DNA of 64,000 nt from Gari tellinella (lineage: Eukaryota; Mollusca; Bivalvia; Cardiida; Psammobiidae): positions 79,601,321 through 79,665,320 of the forward strand of contig OV277857.1 in assembly GCA_922989275.2 (NCBI GenBank), written 5' to 3'. The position numbers and the translations under genes were made by a program. Shown piece by piece: positions 1 to 10,819 of this stretch. The first letter of the stretch is position 1. Every line of letters begins with the position of its first letter. The notes under the pieces are model-generated. The model did no database searches and was not told where the DNA came from. It saw only the letters and a program-made list of their open reading frames with translations.

Positions 1-391
1 GAAAAACAGAATGTGCCTTATGACTCATTCTTCTTTACTTTCAACCTGTTTTAAGAGGTCACCTGTCTTCAAAACTCCAGGAAACAAGCTATGTGGTAAT
101 GGGTTAAATAGTTATATTTTGCGGGAGTGGAAATTCAACAAGTCAATGTTACTTGTAAATCAGTCATTTATCAGTAAGCACAGGAGTCCATTTGAAAAGT
201 CAGCATGGTTGAAGGGCTTAGACTGTCTGACAATAAATATTGTGACTACACTAAGACTTGGTGTGTGATCAGGAACATATACTATTTGGTACTGATAGTA
301 AGTAATGTGCACAGGGAAGGGTGTTCAGTGGCCTGATAGAGAAGATGCCATTAAAAGTCTTTAATATCAATGTGCAAGGTTGTTTATTTGT

Positions 392-643
392 TTAATCCAT
401 TCCCCCATAAATACCCCTTTTTACGCCTCTACTTTATTCCCCAACTGAAGAAAATGGTTCCATTTTATACAGTCATGAATATGTATCAACAGAAATATTT
501 TCTATTTTCTAGCAGATTGTAGCTTAAAGCTGGCTGAAAGTAAAGCAGAATGTGCTTTAAGGCACATTCTGCTTTACTTTAAACCGGCTTTAAGTGGTCA
601 CCTGTCTTCAATACTAGAAACAGGACATGGGGTAATGGGTTAA
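392..643 (+). mobile_element. Family A TTAA MITE
   Basis: Full-length copy between TTAA at 392 and 640. Ends TTAATCCATTCCCCCATA and CATGGGGTAATGGGTTAA. The centre is a palindrome of AGCTGGCTGAAAGTAAAGCA type folding about TTTAAGG. TTAA target and CCC ends suggest piggyBac-like mobilisation. Confidence 0.85.
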
Positions 644-682
644 TCTTTAACTCTTTCCGCCATATTTATAAGTGTCTTTTAG

Positions 683-872
683 CACAGCTCTCATTTCTCA
701 AAGAGTGAACTGAACTTTTTCTCACTCATTTCAGCACCAAACCCAATGGTGTAACTACTCATTAGAATCGTCTCGAAGAGACGATTCTAGTGAGTAGTAT
801 TACACCATAGGGTTTAATGCAGTAATAAAGATTTTAGTTTTTGAAATACTCCCGTTATCTGGAGCTGTGATC
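683..872 (+). mobile_element. Family C MITE (CAGGGCTCCAGATAA type), left end decayed
   Basis: Core palindrome ACTCATTAGAATCGTCTC / GAGACGATTCTAGTGAGT, then ATAAAGATTTTAGTTTTTGA and CGTTATCTGGAGCTGTG. The left TIR is decayed (CAGCTCTCATTTCTCAAAG). Confidence 0.75.
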
Positions 873-1249
873 TATGCTATCTAGGCAATATCAAAGGTGA
901 GTATCTGTGAGGTTCATCAAAGTGATCCATCTTACAGACACATACTACTCTTTACTACTGAACCTAGCCAGATTGTGGTTACATGCTACATCAACTATCT
1001 TTAAACGGTTCTCCCAAAGCTTCTTTTTAGTTTTTAAGACAAATGGTCTCTTATAGAATCTTGGTTCTATACATTTTGTGATGTTAAACTGAATTTGCTT
1101 TTTAACAGATTTTAAAACCGTCAAACTTTTAAGTTAGACAACCAATGAATAAAGAAGTGTATAGCTTCTTCACTTAAATACGTGAAAAGGCATATCCCTG
1201 GAGTCAAGCGTTAAACTGAACAATTTTCAAAAAGATTCTTTACTATATC

Positions 1250-1380
1250 TTATGTTTGCACAAAACCCTATGTTGTGACTTCATTAGAATTAATTCTAAT
1301 GAGCGGTCACATCATCTGGTTTATTTGAAAGTATGAAAGTGTTTGAAATATAAAGTTATCTGAATCTCTGGAAATGTCAA
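1250..1380 (+). mobile_element. Old family C relic
   Basis: ACTTCATTAGAATTAATTCT / AATGAGCGGTCACATCAT keeps the C palindrome at its centre; the ends are too diverged to place. Confidence 0.5.
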
Positions 1381-1408
1381 GACTTCAAGTTCAGCTTTTA
1401 TTGTATAT

Positions 1409-1669
1409 TTAACCCATTACCCCATAAAAATGATAAATACGACTTTTTACGCTTATAATTTATTCCTCCATTGAAGAAAATAGCTCCAATTTTTTCAGTC
1501 ATGAATATATATCATAATAAATTATTTCTATTTTCTACCATGTTATAGCTTAAAGCAGGCTGAAAGTAAAGCAGAATGCACCTTAAGGCGCATTCTGCTT
1601 TACTTTTAACCTGCTTTAAGTGGACACCTATTTTCAAAACTAGGATCAGGTTATGGGGTAATGGGTTAA
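1409..1669 (+). mobile_element. Family A TTAA MITE
   Basis: TTAACCCATTACCCCATAAA at 1409 and TATGGGGTAATGGGTTAA at the right end; central palindrome with GCACC/GGCGC arms. Confidence 0.88.
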
Positions 1670-1714
1670 AGGATGTATTCAAAAGAAGACCCATTAGCAA
1701 TCTTTGATACAGAT

Positions 1715-2006
1715 AGATGCTTAATTAATGCAGGATAAAAACAATAATGCAGAAAGCTTCTACAGGAGCTTTCTTCAAGTTCAATAATCTTATTCTGCAT
1801 TAATTAATTCTGCCTCTGAAGAAAGTACACATAAAGTTCCATTTCATACAGTGAGGAATATGCTACAAATAGGATATATATTTCCTATACCTAAGGGTAA
1901 CTGCAGGTTGAAACAGAATGCACCTTGAAGTGCATTGTCAACCTACTTAAATAAGTGGCCACCTGTTTTCAAAACCAGAAACAAGCTATTGGGTAAAGGT
2001 TTAATC
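1715..2006 (+). mobile_element. Family F palindrome joined to a family A right part
   Basis: TTAATGCAGGATAAAAACAA and a GCTTCTACAGGAGCTTTC loop, followed from about 1811 by A-type sequence ending GCTATTGGGTAAAGGTTTAA. The A left end is missing. Confidence 0.6.
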
Positions 2007-2283
2007 ACTATTTTCTAAAGTCCTGAAATTTTCTGCAGATTGGATGAAGAAAATTGAAGCTGAGAAAGAGTTACCAGTTTAATGTGCTGTGGTAAAATTT
2101 AATTTGCACTTAAAACTTCAAGAGTCTATTTCTAAACAGATTTGATTTCACCGGTATTTAGATCCAGATAAGCTGGCTTTAGCAAAACCTTCTGATCATC
2201 ACCAGCATGCTGAGTTGGGCCCGTTTGTACACCTGCTTGCCAAGTTGTAAGCAAATTCATAATTGTACTTGTCTGTACAGTTA

Positions 2284-2497
2284 TACAGTTAAAACCTCTC
2301 CATAACGCACACTAAAATGTATGCTAATTGATTGTATAAAGGACAGGTGACTGCTTAAAGGAAGGTGACAGTAAAACAGAAAGCTCCTAAAGGAGCTTTC
2401 TGTTTAACTGTCACCTTCCTTTAAGCAGTCACCTGTTGCAAAACGCCAAATAATTTAAAAAAAAATATAGTGGTCTTAATAGAGAGGTTTTACTGTA
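2284..2497. mobile_element. Family D TA-flanked MITE
   Basis: Ends TACAGTTAAAACCTCTCCAT and AGAGAGGTTTTACTGTA flank a long palindrome GACAGGTGACTGCTTAAAGG..AGCTCC/TAAAGGAGCT. TA flanks and CAGT ends resemble pogo/Tc1 elements. Confidence 0.8.
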
Positions 2498-2499
2498 CT

Positions 2500-2757
2500 T
2501 ATACCCATTACCCCTGATCCCATATCCTGTTTCTAGTATTGAAGATAGGTGAGCACTTACAGCAGGTTGAAAGTAAAGCTGAATACGCCTTAAGGCACAT
2601 TCTGCTCATTACTTTCAGCCTTCTACTATCAGACCGGATATAGAAAATATTTCCAACGGTACATATTCATGACTGTATGAGAAAGGAACTTTTTTCTTTA
2701 GTGGAGGAATAATTTAAAGGCGTAAAAAGGCGTAACTATGGGGCCAGGAAGAGTTAA
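2500..2757 (-). mobile_element. Family A TTAA MITE, reverse orientation
   Basis: Runs from CCCATTACCCCTGATCCCAT through TAGTATTGAAGATAGGTGAG and the A palindrome to TATGGGGCCAGGAAGAGTTAA; its right TTAA (2754) is also the left TTAA of the next element. Confidence 0.75.
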
Positions 2758-2978
2758 CCCTTTCTATGCTGGAAATCTATAATTATACATGTATATATAC
2801 ATATATATACATGTATATTGTAAAACAGAAAAAAACATGATTGGAGGTCTCCTGCACTGTTTTTAATTCTTTCATCTTTCTAAAATATTTTCTAAAAATA
2901 ATTTTCAAAATCAACATGAATTGGTCATTTTTCAAAATTAGAACAGTTCATATGAAATTTCAGCACTAAAGGGTTTAA
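2754..2978. mobile_element. TTAA-flanked element with AT palindrome
   Basis: Ends TTAACCCTTTCTATGCTGGA and TTTCAGCACTAAAGGGTTTAA; centre TACATGTATATATACATATA is palindromic. Not family A or B. Confidence 0.6.
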
Positions 2979-3063
2979 ATAAAACTTACTGCTCAACAGG
3001 GTAAACCTTTATGGTCACAGGTTGGATCAAAATAAGATACTAGGGTAAACTACAAGTCAGAAT

Positions 3064-3400
3064 TTAACCCACAATCCCATAGATACACCCTTTTACACCT
3101 TTAAATCATTCTTCCACTGGAAAAAATAGTTCCTTTTAAATTTTTTGTAGCATAACGATTATGCACCACAAGAAATATTTCCTATATGCATCTAAGCAAA
3201 TGATAGCGTATTTGAAAGCAGACTGAAAGTAAAACATTCTGTTTACTTTCAGTCTGCTTTAAGCGTGTTTAACAGAATGGTCAACATGGACCATGTATCA
3301 GAACAGAACACAACTTTATTTCACCCAGGTATAGGATATACAGCATGGGCAAACATCTGTCTTCAATACTGAAAACAAGATATATGGGAGAAAGAGTTAA
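3064..3400 (+). mobile_element. Family A TTAA MITE with an ~80-bp interruption
   Basis: TTAACCCACAATCCCATAGA at left, GATATATGGGAGAAAGAGTTAA at right; the A palindrome at 3220-3263 is shortened and 3264-3345 does not match A. Confidence 0.7.
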
Positions 3401-3653
3401 CCCTTTACCCAATAACCCGTATATAGCATTAAATACAGGTGAACACTTAAAGCAGGTTGAAAGTAAAGCAGAATGTGCCTTAAGGCACATTCTGCTTTAC
3501 TTTCAGCCTGCTTTAAACACCCATCAACTAGGCTACATAAAAATATTTGTTATGGTAATTGTTCATGAGGGTATAAACTGGAACTATTTTCTTCAGCAGA
3601 GGAATAAATTAGATGCGCTAAAAGTCGCTTCTTATAATGGGGTAAAGGGTTAA
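3397..3653 (-). mobile_element. Family A TTAA MITE
   Basis: Shares its left TTAA with the preceding copy. Palindrome TGAAAGTAAAGCAGAATGTG / CC TTAA GG is nearly perfect; right end ATGGGGTAAAGGGTTAA. Confidence 0.88.
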
Positions 3654-4156
3654 ACAGGTTGTTTTTTTTCCCATTGGTTAGATATAAAAACAATTGCAGA
3701 CTTCACTCTTTCAACACCGGAAACCAGTACTGGACACCTTTGCAAACAGTTTGAATCCAGATCAGGTTCCACAAATATGTTGCTTGATTTGAATACAAAC
3801 AGTTTAATATTTGGATTAAATTTCTGAAAAGCTTAGGTTGAAAATAGTTAATTTACTTAAGACCTAGATGCTGACAAAATAAAACCTGAAAATTACTTTA
3901 ACATTCAAGAGTTGAACCATGATAAGGGTAAAGACACCTGGAAAGCACTCAGTCATGAGAAAATTGGCTTAAAATAGAACTAGAATCTGTCTGGAATATA
4001 TTCCAACCTGTACATAACTCTTGATTAGCCCAATCAAATCTCAGAGAAACAAATCTTCAAGCTGTTCAAACCACTTTTTACAACAACTGTGTAAACTGTT
4101 CAAAATTCCATCACATCTTCATTTTTTTTACTCATTGAAGGAGTCTGCAAGAGTTT
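3654..4156. other. Unassigned 500-bp stretch
   Basis: No gene or clear element. A weak GTTTGAATCCAGATCAGGTTCC at 3750 resembles half of a G palindrome without its partner. Confidence 0.4.
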
Positions 4157-4388
4157 TTCACCCCATTATCCCATAAATATGCCTTTTTACAAGTTCAATT
4201 TATTCCTCCACTCAAGAAAGTAGTTCCAATTTAAACAGTCATGAATAGATATCATACCATAAGAAATATTTTCTATATCCTAGCAGGTAGTAGCTTACAG
4301 CAGGTTGAAAGTAAAGTAGATTGCACATTTAAGTGGTAAACTATATATATTTTCAATACTAGAAACAGGCTATGGGGTAATGGGTTAA
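4157..4388 (+). mobile_element. Family A TTAA MITE
   Basis: CCCCATTATCCCATAAATAT to CTATGGGGTAATGGGTTAA. The palindrome has lost its right arm (GTAGATTGCACATTTAAGTGG). Confidence 0.75.
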
Positions 4389-4477
4389 ACCTCCTGAAGC
4401 TTGTTAGTGACTTCTTAAAAAAGACTGACAGTTGAAAGCAGAAACTCTCGGTATATATGCCATACTTTCTGCCTGCT

Positions 4478-4729
4478 TTAACCCTTTCCCACATAGCCTA
4501 TTTCTAGTTTTGAAGATAGGTGGCCACTTAAAGCAGGCTGAAAGTAAAGCAGAATGCGCCATAAGGCACATTCTGCTTTACTTTCAGCCTGTTTTAAGCT
4601 ATCATCTGCTAAGATTTACAAAACATTTCTTATTATTCATTTTCATGGCTGTAAAAATTGGAACTATTTTCTTCAGTGGATGAATAAATTCAATGCGCTA
4701 AAAGGCGCTTCTATGGGGGAAAGGGTTAA
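4478..4729 (-). mobile_element. Family A TTAA MITE, inserted beside a small hairpin
   Basis: TTAACCCTTTCCCACATAGC to CTATGGGGGAAAGGGTTAA with an intact palindrome. The left flank is a smaller hairpin (GTTGAAAGCAGAAACTCTCG, 4431-4477). Confidence 0.85.
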
Positions 4730-4905
4730 GTTTAATGCATTATTCAATATATGGGTGTTTATACCTTTAATTTATTCTGCAACTTTAGAAAATATATAAG
4801 TTCCACTTTATAAATTAAACATGCATGAATATACACCATGAAATACTTCTTATATCCTAGTAGACCAGGTAGTTTAAAGCAGACTGAAAGTAAAACAGAA
4901 TTTGC

Positions 4906-5181
4906 CTTCCCTTTCAACCCTAGTTATCATGTATACATCCTTTGCAAAAAGTGAACCTGTGAAGAGTACACTAGTCTTGTCCTATGCAAACAGTGAAGAC
5001 CCATATCAGAGAGATTAAGGAGCTCTCTGATCAGGATCTACACTACATGTATTTGTCATGTTCAATACATTGACAAAACCAATCCAAAAATGTCAGAAAT
5101 AGACAAGACTCGATCAGTTGGAATCTGGAATTGTCCTGGACTCCATTTGAAGTTTCTTGGAGGAAACTTGGAAAGGGTTAA
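4906..5181 (+). mobile_element. Family B element (B1) in the A loop
   Basis: CCCTTTCAACCCTAG..., hairpin GATCAGAGAGATT..AGCTCTCTGATC, then TTTGAAGTTTCTTGGAGGAA and AGGGTTAA. Confidence 0.75.
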
Positions 5182-5210
5182 TACACATTCTACTTTACTT
5201 TCAACCTGCT

Positions 5211-5709
5211 TTAACCCTTTGAACCCTAGTCCCGCATATAGGCGTCCTTTTCAAACAGTGAACATGTGAATAGTACACTTGTCCTGTGCAAACAGTGAAG
5301 ACCCAGATCAGAGGGCTCCTAAAGGAGCCCTCTGATCAGGGTCTTCACTGTTTGTCATAATGCCAAAAAAGGATAAAAACAACCCTTAACCCCTTCCCCC
5401 ATAGAAGCGCCTTTTAGCACATTAATTTTATTCCTTCACTGAAGAAAATAGTTCCAATTTATACAGTCATAAATATGTATCATACAAAATATTTTTCTTT
5501 ATTCTAGCAGATGATAGCTTAAAGCAGGCTGAAAGTAAAGCAGAATGCGCTAAAGGCGCATTCTGCTTTACTTTCAACCTGCTTTAAGTGGACACCTATA
5601 TTCAATACTAGAGACATGCTATGTGGGAAAGGGTTAAAAGCCAGAAATGGACTAGACTAAAATCGAAACTGGAATTGTTCATTTAAAGTTTTAGGGAGGA
5701 AAGAGTTAA
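5211..5709 (+). mobile_element. Family B element (B2), itself split by a family A copy
   Basis: TTAACCCTTTGAACCCTAGT at 5211; palindrome GATCAGAGGGCTCCTAAAGG; interrupted at AACCC|TTAA (5386) and resumed after TTAA at 5637 with AAGCCAGAAATGGACTAGAC; ends GGGAGGAAAGAGTTAA. Confidence 0.87.
5386..5637 (+). mobile_element. Family A element nested inside B2
   Basis: Clean TTAA on both sides; uninterrupted B copies read ACAACCCTTAAAAGTCAG here, so the TTAA is duplicated exactly. Contains a perfect palindrome with GCGC..GCGC arms. Confidence 0.9.
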
Positions 5710-5750
5710 GTGGTCACAGGCCTGTCTTCAAAACTAGGGTAAAGGGTTAT

Positions 5751-6561
5751 AATGCAGCTAGCTTATTGTAAGAATGCAATGCCATAACAGTTTTGTCGGG
5801 CTTTTTGCAGAAAGATAGAATCTTTGAAATGCATTATCTTTCTAAAAAAGTTATAAATGCACAGAGACAAAAGATTTTATGAGAAAGCCGGCGAAGTGGT
5901 TAATCCTTGATCTGTTATATGACCAATCTGCAAATTCAGCAGCTGTCCAAGACAAACTCTTTCAACACTAAGTAATGCATGTTGATTATTAGGTTCCCTT
6001 GTGGATCTTTTGAGTTACCGAAACATGAACCTGTCTACTTGGAATTCTGGGTACTCTAATAGATACCTCTCTTACTTAGCAAATAGTGTAGAACCTGGTC
6101 AGAGCTAGGGCTCCTATAGAAGCAAATTATAAAAGTTTGATTTTTTTTTAAAAAAAGCCCCCCTAGTTTGGAAAAATGCCCCCTAAAGTTTAAAACTTTT
6201 ATCTGCTACCCTTGGGGCTTAATATATTTTGAAATTTGAGAAATAATGAATCTTTTAAAGTTTATCAAATAACATAAGAGAATTTTTCTTAACATTTCAA
6301 AGCAACCAATATTAAACTTTATTTTTGCAGACATTATTAATTGTTGTCTGCTTTAAAACTATTTTCCACACTACTGATTTATAAGTTTTAAAATTTGCTT
6401 AATCTTTATGGGAGAAGAAAATAAGATGTCAATCAAGGTGGCGGCAATAACTTCCGTTTCCTGAGAATTTCGCCATTTATGAAAAAAAGGTATACAATCA
6501 ATCTTGAATTAAGTCACCACTATTTGGGGTAGCATAGAGATATCTGAAAACCAGTGATTGC
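5751..6561. other. Unassigned intergenic stretch
   Basis: AT-rich. A short inverted repeat GCAGAAAGATAGAAT.../GCATTATCTTTCT at 5817-5850 and poly-A/T runs are the only structure. No exon recognised. Confidence 0.4.
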
Positions 6562-7054
6562 TTCAAGGGACTCGCAACCGGATGGTGCACTTGTCAAAAA
6601 TAAAATACTCAAATAAAAGCAAATGTGTGGCATTATTTGGCTTAGAATCGTCACCGAATCTTATTTCTTATTTTTTTAGATATTTTCCATCGTTTTTTAT
6701 AGCATTAGCCAACGGTATAGTTGTTGTTGTTGCTTCTCTACACTGGCTCAGACATAAACCCGAGCCGAATATGTACTATCAATCGCTACCAGTGAAGTAC
6801 GTTAATTCGCTACCATATAGATAGAGAGCGCCAGTAGCCGCGTGAGTAAAGGCGTTTCCCCTTTTTTTCATGTTTGTCTCCGCATTGAGGGTCACGGGTT
6901 CGAATCCCACCAGAGCTTCTTCTTCTTTTTTTTTTAAATGCATTTTTTAACAGAATTTATTATCCTAAACTAAATCTTACCCATTTATATAAGCATTTGA
7001 CATATATTTACAAATTACTATTTTTAATCTAAATCCGGTTGCCAGCCTCTTTAA
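6562..7054 (+). mobile_element. TTAA element with GGGACTCGCAACCGG ends and a tRNA-like insert
   Basis: Left end CAAGGGACTCGCAACCGGAT and right end ATCCGGTTGCCAGCCTCTTTAA are inverted repeats. Inside, 6829-6916 is tRNA-like, with box B GGTTCGAATCC. Related elements lie at 40168-40706 and, partly, at 48290-48720. Confidence 0.75.
6829..6916 (+). other. tRNA-related sequence (SINE head or tRNA relic)
   Basis: GCCAGTAGCCGCGTGAGTAA followed about 50 nt later by GGGTCACGGGTTCGAATCCC. The T-arm and box B are good, but acceptor ends do not pair, so it is not called a functional tRNA gene. Confidence 0.5.
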
Positions 7055-7290
7055 CGCATGATAAAAATAATGCAGACTGAAGAGGTCTTTTTAGTCAGGA
7101 ACTTTCTAAATTATTTTTTATGCATTAAACAGCCACTTTTATTTTAGATAATTGCATACATGTGGGTATAACATTGATTGGCAGCACCATGGAGAAAGGA
7201 CAAATGGAGAAGTATCCGGCCTGCTCGCGATTTATCGTGTCGTTCAATCAGCGGCGCTCGCTGGCGGCTAGAAAACAACGTTTTTCCGAA

Positions 7291-7840
7291 AGTTTGGTGT
7301 TAATAGAAATGCTTTTAATGTTATCTTTTCGTTATAAATTTCAATAAAGATGTTTTATTAGACCATGATCTCACGACTAGTACAAAATTTGAGGCGATAG
7401 CTTATAATTTGTTTGTTTAGTGAGTTTGTGAAAATGAGAGAGAAAACGTACAGTACTGTATTTTCCGTTTTTCCTACGAAAGTTTGGTGTTAATAGAAAT
7501 GCTTTTAATGCTATCTTTTCGTTATAAATTTTAATACAGATGTTTTATTAAACCATGATCTCACGACTAGTACAAAATTTGAGGCGATAGCTTATAAATT
7601 GTTAGTTTAGTGAGGTTTTGAAAATGAGAGAAAAACGTATTTTTTCGTTTACCTACGAAGTTTGGTGTTAATATAAATGCTTTTAATGTCATCTTATCGT
7701 TATAAATTTTAATACAGATGTTTTATTAGACCATTATCTTACGCGTAGTACAAAATTTGAGGCGATAGCTTATAAATTGATAGTTTAGTGAGGTTTTGAA
7801 AACGAGAGAAAAACGTATTTTTTCGTTTACCTACGAAGTT
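7291..7840 (+). repeat. ~180-bp tandem repeat, three units
   Basis: AGTTTGGTGTTAATAGAAAT restarts at 7291, 7481 and 7659, and a fourth unit starts at 7836 before breaking into a CT microsatellite. Units contain GATCTCACGACTAGTACAAA and GAGGCGATAGCTTATAA. Confidence 0.9.
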
Positions 7841-8012
7841 TGTGTGTGTCTATATTTCTCTGCCACTGTCTGTATTTATGTCTCTGTTTCTCTTTGTGAC
7901 TGTCTCTCTGTCTGTCTGTTTTTCTCTTATCTCTGTCTGTCAGTCTCTCGCTTCTTCTTTTCTGTCTCCATCTTTCTGTATGAATGTCTGTCTGTCTGTC
8001 TCTGTCTCTCTG
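7841..8012 (+). repeat. TCTG/TCTC microsatellite
   Basis: Imperfect (TCTG)n and (TCTC)n over about 170 bp. Long open frames on both strands come from the repeat itself. Confidence 0.9.
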
Positions 8013-8559
8013 ATGATCCTCATGCGGAGAAAAGGTAAAGTGTGTCATAAAGAGCTTAATTTGAAAAAGGGGTAAACTATATTTCAAGAGACATACTCTA
8101 TGAATCCGACATTTTCGAGCCTGGTCTGGATTACAACTGTTTGCAATTGCAATAGTTATCATGTTACTGGTATTCAGTAATGAGAGGGTTAATCCAGTCA
8201 TCAACCAAACCAGGTGCATTGATGTTGGTTTTTTTTTGTTTTTTTGTTTTTTTTAATTCAATTCTATTATCTTTATTTTTTGTGATTTGTATAATATATA
8301 AACATCATGCGGTTACAGAAGTCAAAAACACATGTTAAAGTTACACGCACGGGTAGCATTGATCTTTTTTTATTAAAGTGGCAACCCGCTGGTGTCCATC
8401 TTCATAGATAATCGGCATGTTCAAGAAGCATGGACTTCATGCTGGGACAGTTTTATGACGCTGATAATTGTCCTGCTAATTTGGTGCGGGTTCTGTATAC
8501 GGTTACGTAATGTGTCACATTCCTTTGTGATGTGTAATATGGTAGACATTTTGTAAGTA

Positions 8560-8690
8560 AATAAAGCTAAGGACGAGTGTCAAACATTCTGGATCCAGAT
8601 CAGACGCCGTGTTACGCGGCATCTGATCTTGATCCAAGTTGTTTGCAAAAAAAAAGTAAAGTCGCGATCAGCAGGCAAAGAGTTAAGCAG
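8560..8690 (-). mobile_element. Family G element
   Basis: Palindrome ATTCTGGATCCAGATCAGAC / GCATCTGATCTTGATCC with CAGGCAAAGAGTTAA at the right. Confidence 0.6.
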
Positions 8691-9169
8691 TCAGTAAAAT
8701 AGATTGCTTAAGGCATTGGCTGCTTTATAATTTACTCCGTTATATAAGACATAAGTAAAGCAGAAAGAAACGGAGATCTCATGTTATCATGTTTGCAATT
8801 AATTTCTGAAGATAATGCAAACTGTTACCTCTTTCATAGAAATGGGACGGATAATATGTATATTTTAGTCTGGATGTAAAACTAACCCTAAATTCATTTT
8901 TTTGAAGTAATATGTTAATAATTCTAATTTTCCTTTCAATAATAATAATGATCACATACGACATAATAATACAGTTACAACTTTGGCCGTTTTGGATTTT
9001 GGCCGTTTGACGCGCACTCCTTTCAAATGTCTCTTTACATACAAAATGGATTTTTTTTTTGCTTCCAAGGAAATATTTCCTCCATATAGAACATTGTAAC
9101 AATGCATGAACACATTTTTAGAAGTTTAGAAGTTTGCTTAAGTTTTTATACGGAAGGAATTCTTTTCTT

Positions 9170-9775
9170 ACGCGAGTTGGTCTAGTCATTTCATTAGCCA
9201 GCAACCTTTGTAGGTCATCATTACTTTTTTCGCTTCAAGAAAACCCTGGTATTTTTACAACCGAAAGATAAGTGTCACGGCTTTATATCAAGACCTTTTT
9301 TTTTAAATATATATATATATATATCGGACGAAAATTATGGATTAAATTCAAGTTTTTGAAACGGGACGTAGTGTATATTTCGCGATCGCCTGCTCTCGTT
9401 TATCGACTATTTAATTTGGCCATCGCTCTTTAACTCGCCATAAAATTGGTCGATTTCGAAAATAAACACTTGCATTTTTACAACTGAAAGAAATATATCT
9501 AAGCTTTCCTTTTAGACCATTTCTTTGAAAATCGGTGGAAAATTGAGGGTTTTATGAAAGGTTTTGTAACGGGGCGTGATATATTTATGCCCGAGTGCTT
9601 GCTCCCTTTTATCGGCAAATTCATTTGGAAACCACTCTTTAACTCGCCATAAAACTGATCAATTTTTAAAATAAAATCTGTTATTTTTACAAGTGAAAGA
9701 TAAATATCTTAGCCTTCTTTTAAGACCATTATAATGAAAATCGGGTGAAAATTAAGGATTTTATGTAACTTAAAC
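9170..9775 (+). repeat. ~210-bp tandem repeat, about 2.5 units
   Basis: TTTTTACAACYGAAAGATAA recurs near 9250, 9477 and 9685; TTTAACTCGCCATAAAA recurs at 9430 and 9640; AAAATCGGTGGAAAATTGAG recurs with drift. Confidence 0.8.
9300..9325. repeat. AT microsatellite
   Basis: AAATATATATATATATATAT within the tandem array. Confidence 0.9.
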
Positions 9776-10245
9776 TAACAGTAGGTAACCATTCAACACG
9801 ATAAAAAACGCGATAGCCCGCTATCGGCGTACCGGTGCAGTTGAATTATCGATCGATTAAGCGTTATCGCACATACAGGTAACGGATGACACCATTTTCG
9901 GGAAAATGCAGATTTGAGTATAAGTTACTTCTCCATTTGTCCTTTCTCCATGGCAGCACTAAAGAACTAGGCATTAATGAGCAAAGTAGTTTTCTAGACT
10001 AAATCAGGTAATGACCTTTACATCTACTCTAGAGTTAAACTGTTAAGTTAAACTTTGACACATGAACACTTTAATAGATATATATGTCAACTAAGATAAA
10101 TTATTTACAAATAAAACTGTGAGTCTGTCATGATCATTAGAGAGAGAGGGAAGGAAGAAGAGAGAAAAATGCCAATGTAATCGAAACATACAGTAATCAA
10201 CTAGAATCTAATTTTTGTGTATCAAATGATAAATCAATCAATGCA

Positions 10246-10481
10246 CAGGGCTGCCATTTCTCTGGATTTTTCCTAAATCTTCAGATTTCCCAGTACATGG
10301 TAGCTTAAAGCAGGCTGAAAGTAATGCAGAATTCTGATTTACTTTCAGCCTGCTTTAAGTTGTCACATGTCAACAATACAAGAAACAGGCTATGGGGTAA
10401 AGGTACCATTCGTAAAATCGCACCTGAAAAGTGCAAATTTGGAAATCTTAGGATTTTTCATGTCAACTTATGGCAGCCCTG
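10246..10481. mobile_element. Family E MITE (CAGGGCTGCC ends, 6-bp TSD) with an A-type core
   Basis: Ends CAGGGCTGCCATTTCTCTGG and ACTTATGGCAGCCCTG, flanked by AATGCA on both sides. The inside (10300-10402) is family A sequence: AGCAGGCTGAAAGTAATGCA palindrome and GGCTATGGGGTAAAGG. Confidence 0.85.
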
Positions 10482-10604
10482 AATGCACAAACTAAAAAAC
10501 TGAAACTTAAATAGAGGTAATTATACATGTTTCCCAATGTGATAGATTTAATAATTTTCCAAAATCTAAAAAATATTAGATAAATTAAACAATTGGAATT
10601 TCCT

Positions 10605-10801
10605 CCAGACTTCCAGATAAGGTGAGTATTTCAGATACTAATGTTCATCTTTATTTCTCAACTTAACACTACAGTGATATGACTTCTCGTTAGTATTGTC
10701 TCTTAAAGAATATTCTAATGAGTAGTCCGAACACCTATCGGATAGTTTTGTAGAGAAATAGAGGGAACTGTTGAGTTTACTCATCTTATCTGAAGTCCTG
10801 T
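10605..10801 (-). mobile_element. Old family C MITE
   Basis: CCAGATAAGGTGAGTATTTC at left, TTACTCATCTTATCTGAAGT and CCTG at right, with a decayed TTCTAATGAGTAG palindrome. Confidence 0.65.
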
Positions 10802-10819
10802 CCTCTACCACACGAATAC

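Larger units (their letters stand above)
4732..5750 (+). mobile_element. Family A element carrying two family B elements, one holding another A
   Basis: The outer A starts TTTAATGCATTATTCAATAT and keeps its left palindrome arm to 4905. B1 (4906-5181) sits in the loop. The right arm TTCTACTTTACTTTCAACCT follows to 5210. B2 (5211-5709) sits in the TTAA at the palindrome base, and the outer A resumes GTGGTCACAGGCCTGTCTTC to GGGTAAAGGGTTA at 5750. Each resumption matches the A consensus across the junction. Confidence 0.85.
7172..9975. mobile_element. 2.8-kb region bounded by ~30-bp inverted repeats
   Basis: CCATGGAGAAAGGACAAATG GAGAAGTA at 7188-7216 recurs inverted at 9924-9952. Just inside the left arm is a ~180-bp tandem array and inside the right arm a ~210-bp array, with a G-type hairpin (8560-8690) and a CT microsatellite between. 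No transposase reading frame was recognised. Confidence 0.5.

Noticed and set aside
11..268. 85-codon open frame
   Set aside because: Begins in an A-type palindrome remnant; no domain, no splice context, composition like the surrounding repeats.
3281..3653. Open frames on both strands through the A palindrome (residues such as KAECALRHILLYFQP)
   Set aside because: The same peptide recurs at most A copies; it is the translated palindrome, not a gene family.
5290..5350. Strong hairpins resembling bacterial terminators or CRISPR repeats
   Set aside because: They are MITE cores in an intron-containing animal genome, unevenly spaced and inside TIRs; no spacers of constant length.
7827..8219. 130-codon minus-strand frame rich in Arg, Asp and Gln
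   Set aside because: Translation of the TCTG/TCTC microsatellite.
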